Shown: positions 1-7,369 of the stretch, in pieces
How the letters are laid out: each line of letters opens with the position of its first letter
Numbering within the stretch: the first letter of the stretch is position 1
DNA from: Achromobacter kerstersii
GTDB lineage: Bacteria; Pseudomonadota; Gammaproteobacteria; Burkholderiales; Burkholderiaceae_B
Assembly: GCF_902859595.1 (NCBI RefSeq)
Contig: NZ_CADIJQ010000001.1
Span: 1-64,000 of the forward strand
Reading direction: 5' to 3'
DNA: 64,000 bases
Notes under the pieces: generated by a model
What the model was told of the DNA's origin: nothing
The model's database searches: none
Seen by the model: the letters and a program-made list of their open reading frames with translations, nothing else
Program-made: the position numbers and the translations under genes

Positions 1-56
1 CGCACCGCCTCGAGCTTGAACTCCGCCGTAAAGGCACGCCGTTTTATCTTGGTCAT
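1..56 (-). CDS. IS3-family transposase OrfA, N-terminal fragment
   Basis: Reading leftward from an ATG at 56, the frame gives MTKIKRRAFTAEFKLEAVR and runs off the window edge. Start-proximal K/R residues followed by RAFTAEFKLEAV are typical of the HTH domain of OrfA in IS3-family insertion sequences, which binds the element's ends. A strong ribosome-binding site (AGGAGG, complement of 63-68) sits 6 bases upstream of the ATG. Only 18 complete codons and part of a nineteenth are visible, so whether the element is intact and has an orfB cannot be told. Confidence 0.7.
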   Translation of the reverse strand, partial: MTKIKRRAFTAEFKLEAV

Positions 57-108
57 GACTCACCTCCTAGGTTCAACCTATCTGGGTGTCCACCAAAATT
101 AAACCACC
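57..108 (-). mobile_element. Terminal end of the IS3-family element
   Basis: Upstream of the OrfA start, the minus strand reads TTGGTGGACACCCAGATAGG before the ribosome-binding site. A TGGACACC-type sequence 30-45 bp before orfA is what the left terminal inverted repeat of an IS3-family element looks like. The exact boundary and any target-site duplication cannot be fixed because the other end is outside the window; position 100-108 is an estimate. Confidence 0.45.
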
Positions 109-110
109 AC

Positions 111-218
111 AGCACCTCTTGAACGCCTCTCCACGAAGTGCCCCCCGAACGCCGTCCCCACGAAGCACCCTTCGAACGCCTCCCCTACGAAGCACCTCTT
201 GAACGCCTCCCCTACGAA
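111..218. repeat. 27-bp minisatellite, four copies
   Basis: Four consecutive 27-bp units occur at 111-137, 138-164, 165-191 and 192-218. They share the core GAACGCC...CTACGAAG and differ at a few positions each. The array lies between the insertion-sequence end and yaeQ. It could be read as a 9-residue repeat (consensus like ERLPYEAPL) from an ATG at 138, but nothing else supports a gene there. Confidence 0.85.
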
Positions 219-310
219 GCCCCCCCCACATCCGACCAAAGCCCCCAACGGTCATCAAGCGTTATCATTGCGCCCTCCAAGCAATTAGCAAGACTTCACG
301 GATCACCGCC

Positions 311-847
311 ATGGCCCTGCGCGCCACCATCTACAAGGCCGAACTCAACGTCGCCGATACCGACCGTCATTACTACGGCAGCCACTCGCTGACCGTCGCC
401 CGTCATCCGTCGGAAACCGACGAACGCATGATGGTGCGCCTGGTCGCTTTCGCCCTGCATGCGCAGGAAGAATTGGCGTTCACCAAAGGCTTGAGCGACA
501 CCGATGAGCCGGACTTGTGGGTCAAGGATCTGACTGGCGCCGTCAAGCTGTGGATCGAAGTGGGCCAGCCTGAAGAGCGCCGCATCTTGCGCGCCTGTGG
601 CCGTGCGGATGAAGTCATCGTGTATTGCTATGGCGGCTCGGCCAGCAAGATCTGGTGGGATGGCGTGCGTAACAAGCTCGAGCGCACCCGCAACCTGAAG
701 GTCATCAACCTGCCGTCGGACCAGAGCAAGGCGCTGGCCAAACTGGCCGAACGCACCATGCAGCTGAACGCCAATATCTCGGACGGCATCGTTTACTTCT
801 CGGCCGAGAAGGGCGAAGTCAGCGTCGAGCCAGAGGTCTGGCGCTAA
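311..847 (+). CDS. yaeQ: YaeQ family protein
   Basis: The 178-residue product starts MALRATIYKAELNVADTDRH and contains WIEVGQPEERRILRACGRAD, both hallmarks of the YaeQ family. YaeQ proteins have a PD-(D/E)XK nuclease-like fold without a settled biochemical role; the E. coli protein was once reported to suppress loss of RfaH. The length matches the family (about 180 residues) and the sequence ends EVWR. Its last five codons form the first part of a 41-bp tandem repeat that continues past the stop. No partner genes adjoin it; the gene looks monocistronic. Confidence 0.9.
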   Translation: MALRATIYKAELNVADTDRHYYGSHSLTVARHPSETDERMMVRLVAFALHAQEELAFTKGLSDTDEPDLWVKDLTGAVKLWIEVGQPEERRILRACGRADEVIVYCYGGSASKIWWDGVRNKLERTRNLKVINLPSDQSKALAKLAERTMQLNANISDGIVYFSAEKGEVSVEPEVWR

Positions 848-972
848 GCCGTCAGGCGTGGCTCGTCGACCCGGAAGTCTGGCGCTAGGCCGTAAACCGT
901 TGCTCGTCGACCCGGAGGTCTGGCGCTAGGCCGTCAGCCGTTGCTCGTCGAGCGGGAAGTCTGGCGCTAAGT
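833..972. repeat. 41-bp tandem repeat carrying copies of the yaeQ 3' end
   Basis: Units begin at 833, 874, 915 and 956 (the fourth partial), each opening with GA(A/G)GTCTGGCGCTA(A/G). The first unit contains the last codons and stop codon of yaeQ (GAG GTC TGG CGC TAA). The later copies are non-coding duplicates. The unit is not a multiple of three, so the expansion would not be tolerated inside the gene; it sits downstream of the stop. Confidence 0.9.
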
Positions 973-985
973 CATCAGACTTCTT

Positions 986-1010
986 GCGCCGCCCGCACGC
1001 CGGGCGGCGC
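986..1010. terminator. GC-rich hairpin after yaeQ
   Basis: A perfect 10-bp stem, GCGCCGCCCG (986-995) with CGGGCGGCGC (1001-1010), encloses a 5-base loop. It lies after the yaeQ repeat array and before the TetR gene. There is no T tract after it, so intrinsic termination is plausible but not assured. Confidence 0.5.
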
Positions 1011-1063
1011 ACGTTACAAATCCGCCTTAAAAATCGCTTGCGCGCCGGATTTTTGCGGGATTA

Positions 1064-1081
1064 ATATGACGATCATCATAT
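1064..1081. promoter_or_regulatory. TetR operator-like palindrome upstream of the tetR gene
   Basis: ATATGACGATCATCATAT is an 18-bp palindrome with one mismatched pair. It lies 23 bases before the chosen start of the TetR regulator. An almost identical site is found at 1758-1775 before the SDR gene, which is how autoregulated TetR-type repressors usually mark their targets. Confidence 0.75.
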
Positions 1082-1104
1082 TTAGAAATCCCAAGGTCCC
1101 CATC

Positions 1105-1704
1105 ATGGCTGGCCCGTCCTCCCGCAAAGAGCTCTCTCACGAACGTATCGTCGACGCCGCCGCGCGCGCGATCCGGCGCGAAGGGTATGCGGGCGTGGGG
1201 GTGGCGGACGTCATGAAGGAAGCCGGTCTGACTCACGGCGGGTTCTATGCGCACTTTCCGTCTCGCGAGGCCTTGTTGGCCGCCGCCATGGAGCGTGCCG
1301 GGCGCGATGGCGCCGCGCGCATGATGAAGAGAATGGCCGAACGGCAGGCCGAGGGCGCGAGCCCATTGCGGGCGTGGGTGGAAACGTATTTGGGTGATGC
1401 GCATTTGACGGGTTGCGAGAGTGGTTGCCCGGTGTCGGCGCTGGCATCCGAGATTCCGCGTCAATCGGCCGAAGTCCGCGAAGTGTCGGCGTTGCGCGTG
1501 CGGCGCTTGCTGGATGCGCTGCGGCAGGTGCTGCCGCCCACCGCTGGCGAGCATGCCGCGGTGGCGGTGACGAGCACGTTGGTGGGCGCGTTGCAGTTGG
1601 CCCGCGCGCTGGGGGATAACGACGAGGGGCGCGCCGTGTTGGCCTCTGCCCGCCAAGCCATCCTGGAGCAGTACGACCACAAGGACGCCGCGCTGTCCAC
1701 CTGA
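1105..1704 (+). CDS. TetR/AcrR family transcriptional regulator
   Basis: The product is 199 residues. Its N-terminal helix-turn-helix, HERIVDAAARAIRREGYAGV followed by VADVMKEAGLTHGGFYAHF, is the canonical TetR DNA-binding domain; the C-terminal half is the divergent ligand-binding part. An in-frame ATG at 1066 lies inside the operator-like palindrome, so the ATG at 1105 behind an AAGG-type ribosome-binding site is preferred. The gene precedes an SDR dehydrogenase and an MFS exporter in the same direction. Paired near-identical palindromes upstream of it and of the SDR suggest it represses itself and the SDR-MFS pair. The inducer is unknown. Confidence 0.88.
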   Translation: MAGPSSRKELSHERIVDAAARAIRREGYAGVGVADVMKEAGLTHGGFYAHFPSREALLAAAMERAGRDGAARMMKRMAERQAEGASPLRAWVETYLGDAHLTGCESGCPVSALASEIPRQSAEVREVSALRVRRLLDALRQVLPPTAGEHAAVAVTSTLVGALQLARALGDNDEGRAVLASARQAILEQYDHKDAALST

Positions 1705-1720
1705 AGACTTACCGATTTTT

Positions 1721-1746
1721 CCAAGGCCGCATTACGTGGCCTTTTT
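1721..1746 (+). terminator. Intrinsic terminator after tetR
   Basis: AAGGCC (1723-1728) pairs with GGCCTT (1738-1743), followed by a run of T. It lies between the TetR stop and the second operator, so the SDR-MFS genes probably have their own promoter. Confidence 0.65.
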
Positions 1747-1757
1747 ACCCAACCTAA

Positions 1758-1775
1758 ATATGATGATCATCTTAT
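1758..1775. promoter_or_regulatory. TetR operator-like palindrome upstream of the SDR gene
   Basis: ATATGATGATCATCTTAT is a near-perfect 18-bp palindrome. It matches the site at 1064-1081 in 16 of 18 positions and lies 38 bases before the SDR start codon. Confidence 0.75.
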
Positions 1776-1813
1776 TTTGATCGCGCAGTCCCCCTTGTTC
1801 TAAGGAACTCATC

Positions 1814-2518
1814 ATGGATTTGAAGAATGCAGTTGTTTTGATTACCGGCGCCAACCGCGGATTGGGGCTGGCATTCGCCCGCGAGGCGTTGGCCCGTGGC
1901 GCCCGCAAGGTGTATGCCGGCGCGCGTGATCCGTCCACCGTCACCTTGCCTGGCGTGGAAGCCATCAAGCTGGACGTGACGAATGCCGACGATGTGGCGG
2001 CCGCCGCCAAGCATGCGTCGGACGTGACGCTCGTGATCAACAACGCTGGTATCGCGGCAACAGGCGGCTTTTTGGCGGAAGGCAGCATCGAATCGGTGCA
2101 ACGCCATCTGGACACCAATCTGATCGGCTCCTTGCGTGTCGCACAGGCGTTTGCTCCCGTGCTGGCCGCAAACGGCGGCGGCGCGCTGCTGAACGTGCTG
2201 TCGATCGCCAGCTGGATCAATGGGCCGCTGCTGGGCGTGTACGCGATGAGCAAATCCGCGGCGTGGGGCATGACGAACGGCCTGCGCAACGAGCTGCGTG
2301 CGCAGAAGACGCAGGTGCTGGGGCTGCATATGGGTTTTGTGGATACGGATCTGACCAAGGGCCTGGATGGCCCGAAGTCCACGCCGGAATCCATCGTTGC
2401 CCAGGCGTTCGATGGTTTGGAAGCGGGCGCCGAGGAAGTGCTGGCCGATGACCGGACGCGTCTGGTGAAGCAGGGCTTGTCCGCCGAGCCGGCGGTGTAT
2501 TTGAAGGCGCTGGGATAA
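1814..2518 (+). CDS. SDR family NAD(P)-dependent oxidoreductase
   Basis: A classical short-chain dehydrogenase of 234 residues. It has the nucleotide-binding TGANRGLG motif at 11-18, NNAG at 76-79, a catalytic serine region around 130-133 and YAMSK with Tyr143 and Lys147. It should oxidise or reduce an alcohol/carbonyl with NAD(P) in the cytoplasm; the substrate cannot be predicted. A ribosome-binding site (AAGGA) precedes the ATG. It is followed 7 bases later by an MFS exporter, making a two-gene unit behind a TetR operator. The layout suits detoxification and export of a small molecule, which is inference. Confidence 0.88.
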   Translation: MDLKNAVVLITGANRGLGLAFAREALARGARKVYAGARDPSTVTLPGVEAIKLDVTNADDVAAAAKHASDVTLVINNAGIAATGGFLAEGSIESVQRHLDTNLIGSLRVAQAFAPVLAANGGGALLNVLSIASWINGPLLGVYAMSKSAAWGMTNGLRNELRAQKTQVLGLHMGFVDTDLTKGLDGPKSTPESIVAQAFDGLEAGAEEVLADDRTRLVKQGLSAEPAVYLKALG

Positions 2519-2525
2519 GACGGTC

Positions 2526-4049
2526 ATGCACGCTACCGCTCGTTCCTCTGCACCTCCCGCAGGATCGCCTGGCGCAGGTTCGCCTGCCGCAGGATCGCCT
2601 CCCGCAGGTTCGCTTGCCGCAGCATCGGCTGCCGCAGCATCGGTTGCCGCAGGTTCCGCTGCCGCAGGATCGCCTGCCGCCGCTCCGGCCGCCACCTCTC
2701 CCTGGCCGATCTTCTGGGTCGCCAGCATCGCCGTGTTCCTGGTGTCGCTCGACAGCACCATGCTGTACGCCGCGTTCGGCGCGCTGCGGGCCGGGTTTCC
2801 CGAGGCGTCGGCGGCGGATATGTCTTGGGTGCTTAACGCCTACACGGTCGTCTTCGCCGCCATGTTGATTCCGTCGGGCGGGTTGGCTGACACGCACGGC
2901 CGCAAACGCATGTTCATGGTGGGCGTGGTGCTGTTCCTGGCGGCGTCCGCGGCGTGTGGGCTGGCGGGCAGCGTGGGGTGGCTGATTGCCGCACGCGTCG
3001 CGCAGGCCGTGGGCGCGGCTTTGCTGACGCCGGCGTCTTTGTCGATTGTGCTGGCCGCGTTTGCGACCTCGCAACGCGCGGTGGCGGTCAGCTTGTGGGG
3101 GGCGGTGGGCGGATTGGCGGCGGCTGTGGGTCCCAGCTTGGGTGCGTTCGTCGTTGACTGGGCCGGTTGGCCGTGGGCGTTCTACATCAACCTGCCGTTG
3201 GGCGCGTTGTCGCTGTGGTACGGCGCTGGGCTGCTCAAGGAATCGGTGAAGCCGGAAGCGCGGCGGCGTGTGGATGGCGTGGGCATGGCCTTGCTGATGG
3301 TGGCGGTGGGCGCGCTGGCGTTGGCGATAGTGCAGTCGGAATCACCCACCTGGACACGCCTGGAGCTGGGTGTGGTGGCGGCGGTGGGCGTGGTGTCGCT
3401 GGGCGCGTTTGTGGCCTGGGCGCGCGCCACGCCGCATCCGCTCGTGGATCTGGCGCTGTTCAAGCACCGTACGTATCGCTATGTGAACCTGGCCACGCTG
3501 AGTTTTGGCATCGCGTTTGCGATGATGTTCTTCGCGTTCTTTTTCTACATGACGGGCGTGTGGCATTACAGCCTGCCGCGCGCCGGGCTGGCGGTGACGC
3601 CGGGGCCGCTGCTGGTGATGCCCACCGCGATTCTGACCGGGCGATTGGCGGCGCGCATGGGCCATCGGCCGTTCCTGGTGGGCGGTGCGCTGATCTATGC
3701 GGCAAGCGGCCTGTGGTTCTTGCTGGTGCCGGGCGAGCAGCCCGCGTACTTGACGCAATGGCTGCCGGGCTTGCTGCTTAGCGGGATTGGTGTGGGCATG
3801 GTGCTGCCGTCGTTGTCGGGCGCGGCGGTCAGCAAGCTGCCGCCCCAGCACTACGCGGTGGGCAGCGCGGTCAATCAGGCCACGCGCCAGATCGGCGGGG
3901 TGATGGGGGTGGCGATCACGGTGCTGTTGTTGGGGCACGGCGCGGTCAGCCACGCGGCATTCTCACCGCTGTATGTGGGGCATGTTGCCCTGGCTTTGGT
4001 GACGGCGCTGCTGTGCCTGGCGGTGGACACGCGGCCGGGGAAGGGGTGA
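2526..4049 (+). CDS. MFS multidrug transporter, DHA2 (EmrB/QacA) type
   Basis: A 507-residue membrane protein with about 14 hydrophobic segments, as in the DHA2 drug:proton antiporters. Motif A-like GGLADTHGRKRMF follows the second segment and the first segment holds the VSLDSTMLYAAFGALR region typical of EmrB relatives. It likely exports a toxic compound across the inner membrane. The start ATG lies 7 bases after the SDR stop. The first 50 residues are an Ala/Gly/Ser/Pro-rich extension encoded by a 15-bp minisatellite (2559-2678), absent from normal family members; a start beyond the repeat (no good ATG until the first membrane segment) seems less likely. Confidence 0.88.
   Translation: MHATARSSAPPAGSPGAGSPAAGSPPAGSLAAASAAAASVAAGSAAAGSPAAAPAATSPWPIFWVASIAVFLVSLDSTMLYAAFGALRAGFPEASAADMSWVLNAYTVVFAAMLIPSGGLADTHGRKRMFMVGVVLFLAASAACGLAGSVGWLIAARVAQAVGAALLTPASLSIVLAAFATSQRAVAVSLWGAVGGLAAAVGPSLGAFVVDWAGWPWAFYINLPLGALSLWYGAGLLKESVKPEARRRVDGVGMALLMVAVGALALAIVQSESPTWTRLELGVVAAVGVVSLGAFVAWARATPHPLVDLALFKHRTYRYVNLATLSFGIAFAMMFFAFFFYMTGVWHYSLPRAGLAVTPGPLLVMPTAILTGRLAARMGHRPFLVGGALIYAASGLWFLLVPGEQPAYLTQWLPGLLLSGIGVGMVLPSLSGAAVSKLPPQHYAVGSAVNQATRQIGGVMGVAITVLLLGHGAVSHAAFSPLYVGHVALALVTALLCLAVDTRPGKG
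2559..2678. repeat. 15-bp in-frame minisatellite in the MFS gene
   Basis: Eight tandem 15-bp units with consensus GCAGGATCGCCTGCC encode a five-residue repeat close to AGSPA. Units begin every 15 bases from 2559. The unit length keeps the reading frame, so copy-number change would alter only the length of the cytoplasmic N-terminal tail. Confidence 0.9.
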
Positions 4050-4079
4050 CGGCCCCTGTGCCGTGATCCGTTGCTGTCC

Positions 4080-4541
4080 TTAGCCTGCGGTTTGAAACTT
4101 CAGAAAACGTTGGCCTTCGTAGGCCAACTCACCCACCAATTGGAAGCCCAGCCTGGCAAGACCTCTAAGCCGTGTCCGGCTGGGCGGCAGCAGGATGCTG
4201 ACCGGCCCGATGCCCAGCGCATGGCGGCGGGCCATGAAGTGGCGAAAGATCATCGCACCGTGCCCCCAGTACGTCGGCAGCAGAACCAATGCCAGGTCGG
4301 CCTCGTCGCCTTCCTTTTGAAAACCGCCCCAGCCAGCAAAGCTGCCATCAATCCGTAGTGCCCAGGGGCCATACCCGTTCGTGAGCCACTGGGCGTCTTT
4401 GCCCTTGGCCCAATCCGCGACGGCTTTTTCGGTCCATTCGCCGGTGGCAAGCGGCATGTGCCGGATCACGTCGGGGTGGTTGAGCAGGCCAATCCAGTCC
4501 TCGGTCGGGATCTCGGCAAAGGCGTGCAGCGAGAGCGTCAT
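4080..4541 (-). CDS. GNAT family N-acetyltransferase
   Basis: The product (153 residues from ATG 4541) has the GNAT layout of a mixed alpha/beta fold. WALRIDGSFAGWGGFQ forms the central strands, then ALVLLPTYWGHGAMIFRHFM fits the acetyl-CoA-binding loop and helix, and RLGFQLVGE ends the domain. It transfers an acyl group from CoA to an unknown amine. A longer frame runs upstream to 4664, but AAGGGACGA just before 4541 favours the inner ATG. It converges on the MFS gene and stands alone on its strand. Confidence 0.75.
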   Translation of the reverse strand: MTLSLHAFAEIPTEDWIGLLNHPDVIRHMPLATGEWTEKAVADWAKGKDAQWLTNGYGPWALRIDGSFAGWGGFQKEGDEADLALVLLPTYWGHGAMIFRHFMARRHALGIGPVSILLPPSRTRLRGLARLGFQLVGELAYEGQRFLKFQTAG

Positions 4542-4609
4542 GCTTCGTCCCTTTGATCGTTCTGGTTCGACGCTTGATGCCGCCTGATGGCGTCGGCCCG
4601 GGATGGCGG

Positions 4610-5740
4610 TCAGCTCGCGCAGGCGTCCGCCGCGGTGTTGGCGGGGTCGCTGCAAGCCTTCCATTTTTCCGGCGGCATGGCGGGCACCAACAGGATGCGC
4701 GTCGCCGGGTCAGGGTAGAAATAGACGCGCCAGGGGTGATCTCCCATCGTCTTCCAAACCTGTTGCTGCTGCGCGGGCGTCAAGACCGCCAAGTTCTGCG
4801 TACTGTCGGCGCCCTGGGCCAGCACGATCTGCGTCTCGGGGTCCCAAGACATCATGTCGTCATCCATCGGCACATCGTCCTTGATCCGGACGATGCGCCA
4901 TGGATTTTCAGGCACCTCGAGCGGCAGGGCGGCCAGCGTTTTCTGTTCCAAAGGGTAAACGCGTTCGCGCGGTTTGACGGGCGGGTCCGCGTACGCCAAG
5001 GGCGTTTGGTCGGCGCCCGGCACAAAGTAGTTGGTGGCCAGGCGCACGTAACGCGGCCCCGGCTTGCCTTGCGCATCCAACAGCTGAACCGACACCGGCT
5101 GCCCCGGCGACACCAGATCGATCACCCGCAGCAAGCGCCCCGAGTCGTCGCGCACAAAGTGGCGGCGGGCGCCGGCGCTCTTCGTGTCCCCGCAACCATC
5201 GTCAATGAACGTAGTCAGCTGGCCTTGCGCGTCGCGTTGCAGGCAGGCGCTGCGAGTGGCGTAGTAGGGCTGTGGGTTGGACGGGCTGGACAGGGAATAT
5301 TCGGTGTACGCGGTCAGCGCGCCCGAGGCGTCGTACGCCAGCGTGTAGCCGCTTTCAAGCACGGCCTCGCCGCGCATCGAGCGGTAGCGTTCAACCCGGC
5401 AGAGCCGGCCTTCCGGGTCGAAATACAGTTTGGTGGGGGCGGGGCGGGCGCGCTTGTCGCTGACCCGATACGCGGACCAGTCGACCTTGTCCATCCACGT
5501 GCGCGGCATCAGTTCGCCGTCGTCGAGCACGGCCAGCCGGGAATTTGTTGGGACGCGTTCGCCGCGCTTGCCCAGCAGCACGCGTTCGCCGTCCAGATCA
5601 ACGGAGATCGATACGGCAGGCAAGGTCGACGCCACTGAAAAATCAGTATCCGCCGGGCCGCAAGCGGCATGCGCTGCAGAGGCGAACAGCAGCGGCGCGG
5701 CGGCCAGGGCAACGCGTAAGACACGCGGCGGCTTATGCAT
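4610..5740 (-). CDS. Exported protein of unknown function
   Basis: A 376-residue protein with a clear signal peptide: MHKPPRVLRVALAAAPLLFA then SAAHA, with cleavage expected before residue 26. The mature part has RHS-like phrases such as LYFDPEGRLCRVERYR, YDASGALTAYTEYS and DSGRLLRVIDL, suggesting repeated beta-hairpins, and six or more cysteines fit for disulfides in the periplasm. I do not recognise a family. It starts inside the last 8 bases of the upstream gene, so the two are translated together. Confidence 0.6.
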   Translation of the reverse strand: MHKPPRVLRVALAAAPLLFASAAHAACGPADTDFSVASTLPAVSISVDLDGERVLLGKRGERVPTNSRLAVLDDGELMPRTWMDKVDWSAYRVSDKRARPAPTKLYFDPEGRLCRVERYRSMRGEAVLESGYTLAYDASGALTAYTEYSLSSPSNPQPYYATRSACLQRDAQGQLTTFIDDGCGDTKSAGARRHFVRDDSGRLLRVIDLVSPGQPVSVQLLDAQGKPGPRYVRLATNYFVPGADQTPLAYADPPVKPRERVYPLEQKTLAALPLEVPENPWRIVRIKDDVPMDDDMMSWDPETQIVLAQGADSTQNLAVLTPAQQQQVWKTMGDHPWRVYFYPDPATRILLVPAMPPEKWKACSDPANTAADACAS

Positions 5741-6398
5741 ATTGCAGCGAGTCCATGAACTTCACCAGGTCCCAGAATTCCTTGGACACGCCGCCCAGGC
5801 GCAGCTTGCCCTGGGTGTCTTCGAACAGCAGAAAGGGGTAGGCGTTGCGCGCGTAGACGCCGTTGTCCGGCAGCCGGTAGGGCGTGAAGACTTCCGGATT
5901 ATTGAAGTAGCGTTCCAGCCTCCCGCCGCCATCCACATGCATGTAGCGCACGCGCAGCGTCTGAGATTTGTAGGTGGCGTGCGTGTCGGGATAGACGCCG
6001 CCGTCGCCCGCGACCACCGAGTCCGACAAGGCCGCCATGAACACGCGCGCGATACCCACGAAGTGAATCTCGCCGCTGGTGCTGCCGCCCTTGGCCTTCG
6101 CCAGTTCCGTCACCAGCTGCGTGGCGCGCGAACCCGGCACCAGCGTGTTGGCAAACATCGCATCCACATCCGCGCTGGCCGGGTCGGGCAGCTGGCGCAG
6201 CCTCTGGAAGTCTTGCCGGAAGGCTTCCAGCCATTGCTGATAGCGCTGGTTTTCCTGCTGGCGATCAAAGGTTTGGGCGTGGCTTGTGCCGGCGTGCAGC
6301 GCAATCAGCACGGTAAAGAGCACGGTGATGGCCAGCAGCCAGATGCGCCGGAGCCCCGCGGCGGACAACGGCATATTCTTGTCGGAGTGTGTGTGCAT
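5733..6398 (-). CDS. Membrane-anchored or exported protein of unknown function
   Basis: The 221-residue product begins with a short positive stretch and a hydrophobic segment (about residues 18-36, IWLLAITVLFTVLIALHAG) followed by SHA, either a signal peptide or an anchor. The rest is soluble, with a conserved-looking GGVYPDTHATYKSQTLRVRY region, and should be periplasmic. No family is recognised. It overlaps the next gene by 8 bases, so the pair forms an operon, divergent from the GntR regulator gene. Confidence 0.6.
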   Translation of the reverse strand: MHTHSDKNMPLSAAGLRRIWLLAITVLFTVLIALHAGTSHAQTFDRQQENQRYQQWLEAFRQDFQRLRQLPDPASADVDAMFANTLVPGSRATQLVTELAKAKGGSTSGEIHFVGIARVFMAALSDSVVAGDGGVYPDTHATYKSQTLRVRYMHVDGGGRLERYFNNPEVFTPYRLPDNGVYARNAYPFLLFEDTQGKLRLGGVSKEFWDLVKFMDSLQYA

Positions 6399-6543
6399 AG
6401 GGCGCGATGATATCGCCCAAGATGATGCTGATTTGCGCGCGAACGTGACAGATTGTGATCGGCAAAAAGGGCTTAGTGTTTTCCCGATAGAACAGCCCGT
6501 CTGGGTATTTGTTCCATTGACGGTACATTAGGACACCCCTAGA

Positions 6544-6560
6544 GTTCCCGGCATGGGAAC
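6544..6560. promoter_or_regulatory. Inverted repeat over the gntR start codon
   Basis: GTTCCC (6544-6549) and GGGAAC (6555-6560) are perfect inverted arms around a 5-base spacer that contains the start of the ATG. A dimeric GntR protein binding here would block its own translation start region or promoter clearance. The same arms could also form an RNA hairpin hiding the start. Confidence 0.5.
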
Positions 6561-7350
6561 CTCACTACCTTTGCCGAAGTACCACCAGATCTACCTCGTC
6601 CTGCGCGAGCAGTTGCAGGAAGGGCGATTCGATCAGGATGGGCTGCCTGGCGAGCACGCGCTGGCCGATCAGTTCGACGTGGCCCGCATCACCATCCGCA
6701 AGGCGATGGAGATGCTGGTGGCCGACGGCCTGGTGTCGCGCCGCCCCGGGTTGGGGACGTGGCCGTTGCGCGGGGCGTCCGCCGCCCACACCGCGCCCGC
6801 CGCCAATGCGCCACAGAAGGCGCACCTGACCGGGCTGCTTGAGAACATCGTCAACATGGGGCTGCGCACCTCGGTGCAGGTGCTGGACAGCACGCTGGTG
6901 TTTGCGCCGCCAACCGTCGCCGAGTCGCTGCGCATCCCGCCTGGCACGCCGGTACACAAGAGCCTGCGCGTGCGCAGCACCGAGGCCGGGCCGCTATCCC
7001 ATATCACCACGTACGTGCCGCAAGCCGTGGCCGATTTCACGCGCGAAGACCTGGAACGCGAACCCTTGCTGATGCTGCTTGAGGCGGCCGGCGTGGAATT
7101 TGGCGGCGCCACGCAGACGATCTCTGCGCGGCTGGCCGATGCGCAGGTGGCGCGCCATCTGGATGTGTCTGTGGGCTCGGCGCTGCTGGCCGTTACCCGC
7201 GTCGTGCGCGACGTGAACGACCGTCCTGTTCAGCTATTGCAGGGCCTGTACCGGCCCGACCGTTATCAATACCAATTGCAGCTGTCGCGCGTCGGCAGCA
7301 TCGACGCCAAGGTCTGGGTCAGCGAAGAGCTGTCGGCCCAATTTCATTGA
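6553..7350 (+). CDS. GntR family transcriptional regulator with UTRA domain
   Basis: The 265-residue protein opens with LPLPKYHQIYLVLREQLQEG and a winged helix (LADQFDVARITIRKAMEMLVADGLVSRRPGLGT) of the HutC subfamily of GntR regulators. Residues about 95-250 form the ligand-binding UTRA domain (VHKSLRVRS, LLQGLYRPDRYQYQLQLSR). It lies 19 bases before the ABC-importer operon, which it probably controls in response to the imported substrate or an intermediate. The start lacks a strong ribosome-binding site and sits within an inverted repeat. Confidence 0.88.
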   Translation: MGTSLPLPKYHQIYLVLREQLQEGRFDQDGLPGEHALADQFDVARITIRKAMEMLVADGLVSRRPGLGTWPLRGASAAHTAPAANAPQKAHLTGLLENIVNMGLRTSVQVLDSTLVFAPPTVAESLRIPPGTPVHKSLRVRSTEAGPLSHITTYVPQAVADFTREDLEREPLLMLLEAAGVEFGGATQTISARLADAQVARHLDVSVGSALLAVTRVVRDVNDRPVQLLQGLYRPDRYQYQLQLSRVGSIDAKVWVSEELSAQFH

Positions 7351-7369
7351 ACCCCTTCGGAGATCACCC

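Noticed and set aside
138-392. Small frame encoding a 9-residue repeat
   Set aside because: It is mostly the 27-bp minisatellite and runs into yaeQ; no ribosome-binding site or domain.
833-972. CRISPR array
   Set aside because: The 41-bp units are directly adjacent with no unique spacers and no cas genes.
1066-1104. Longer N-terminus for the TetR regulator
   Set aside because: The ATG lies inside the operator palindrome and the added residues (MTIIIFRNPK) are not part of the family; ATG 1105 has a better ribosome-binding site.
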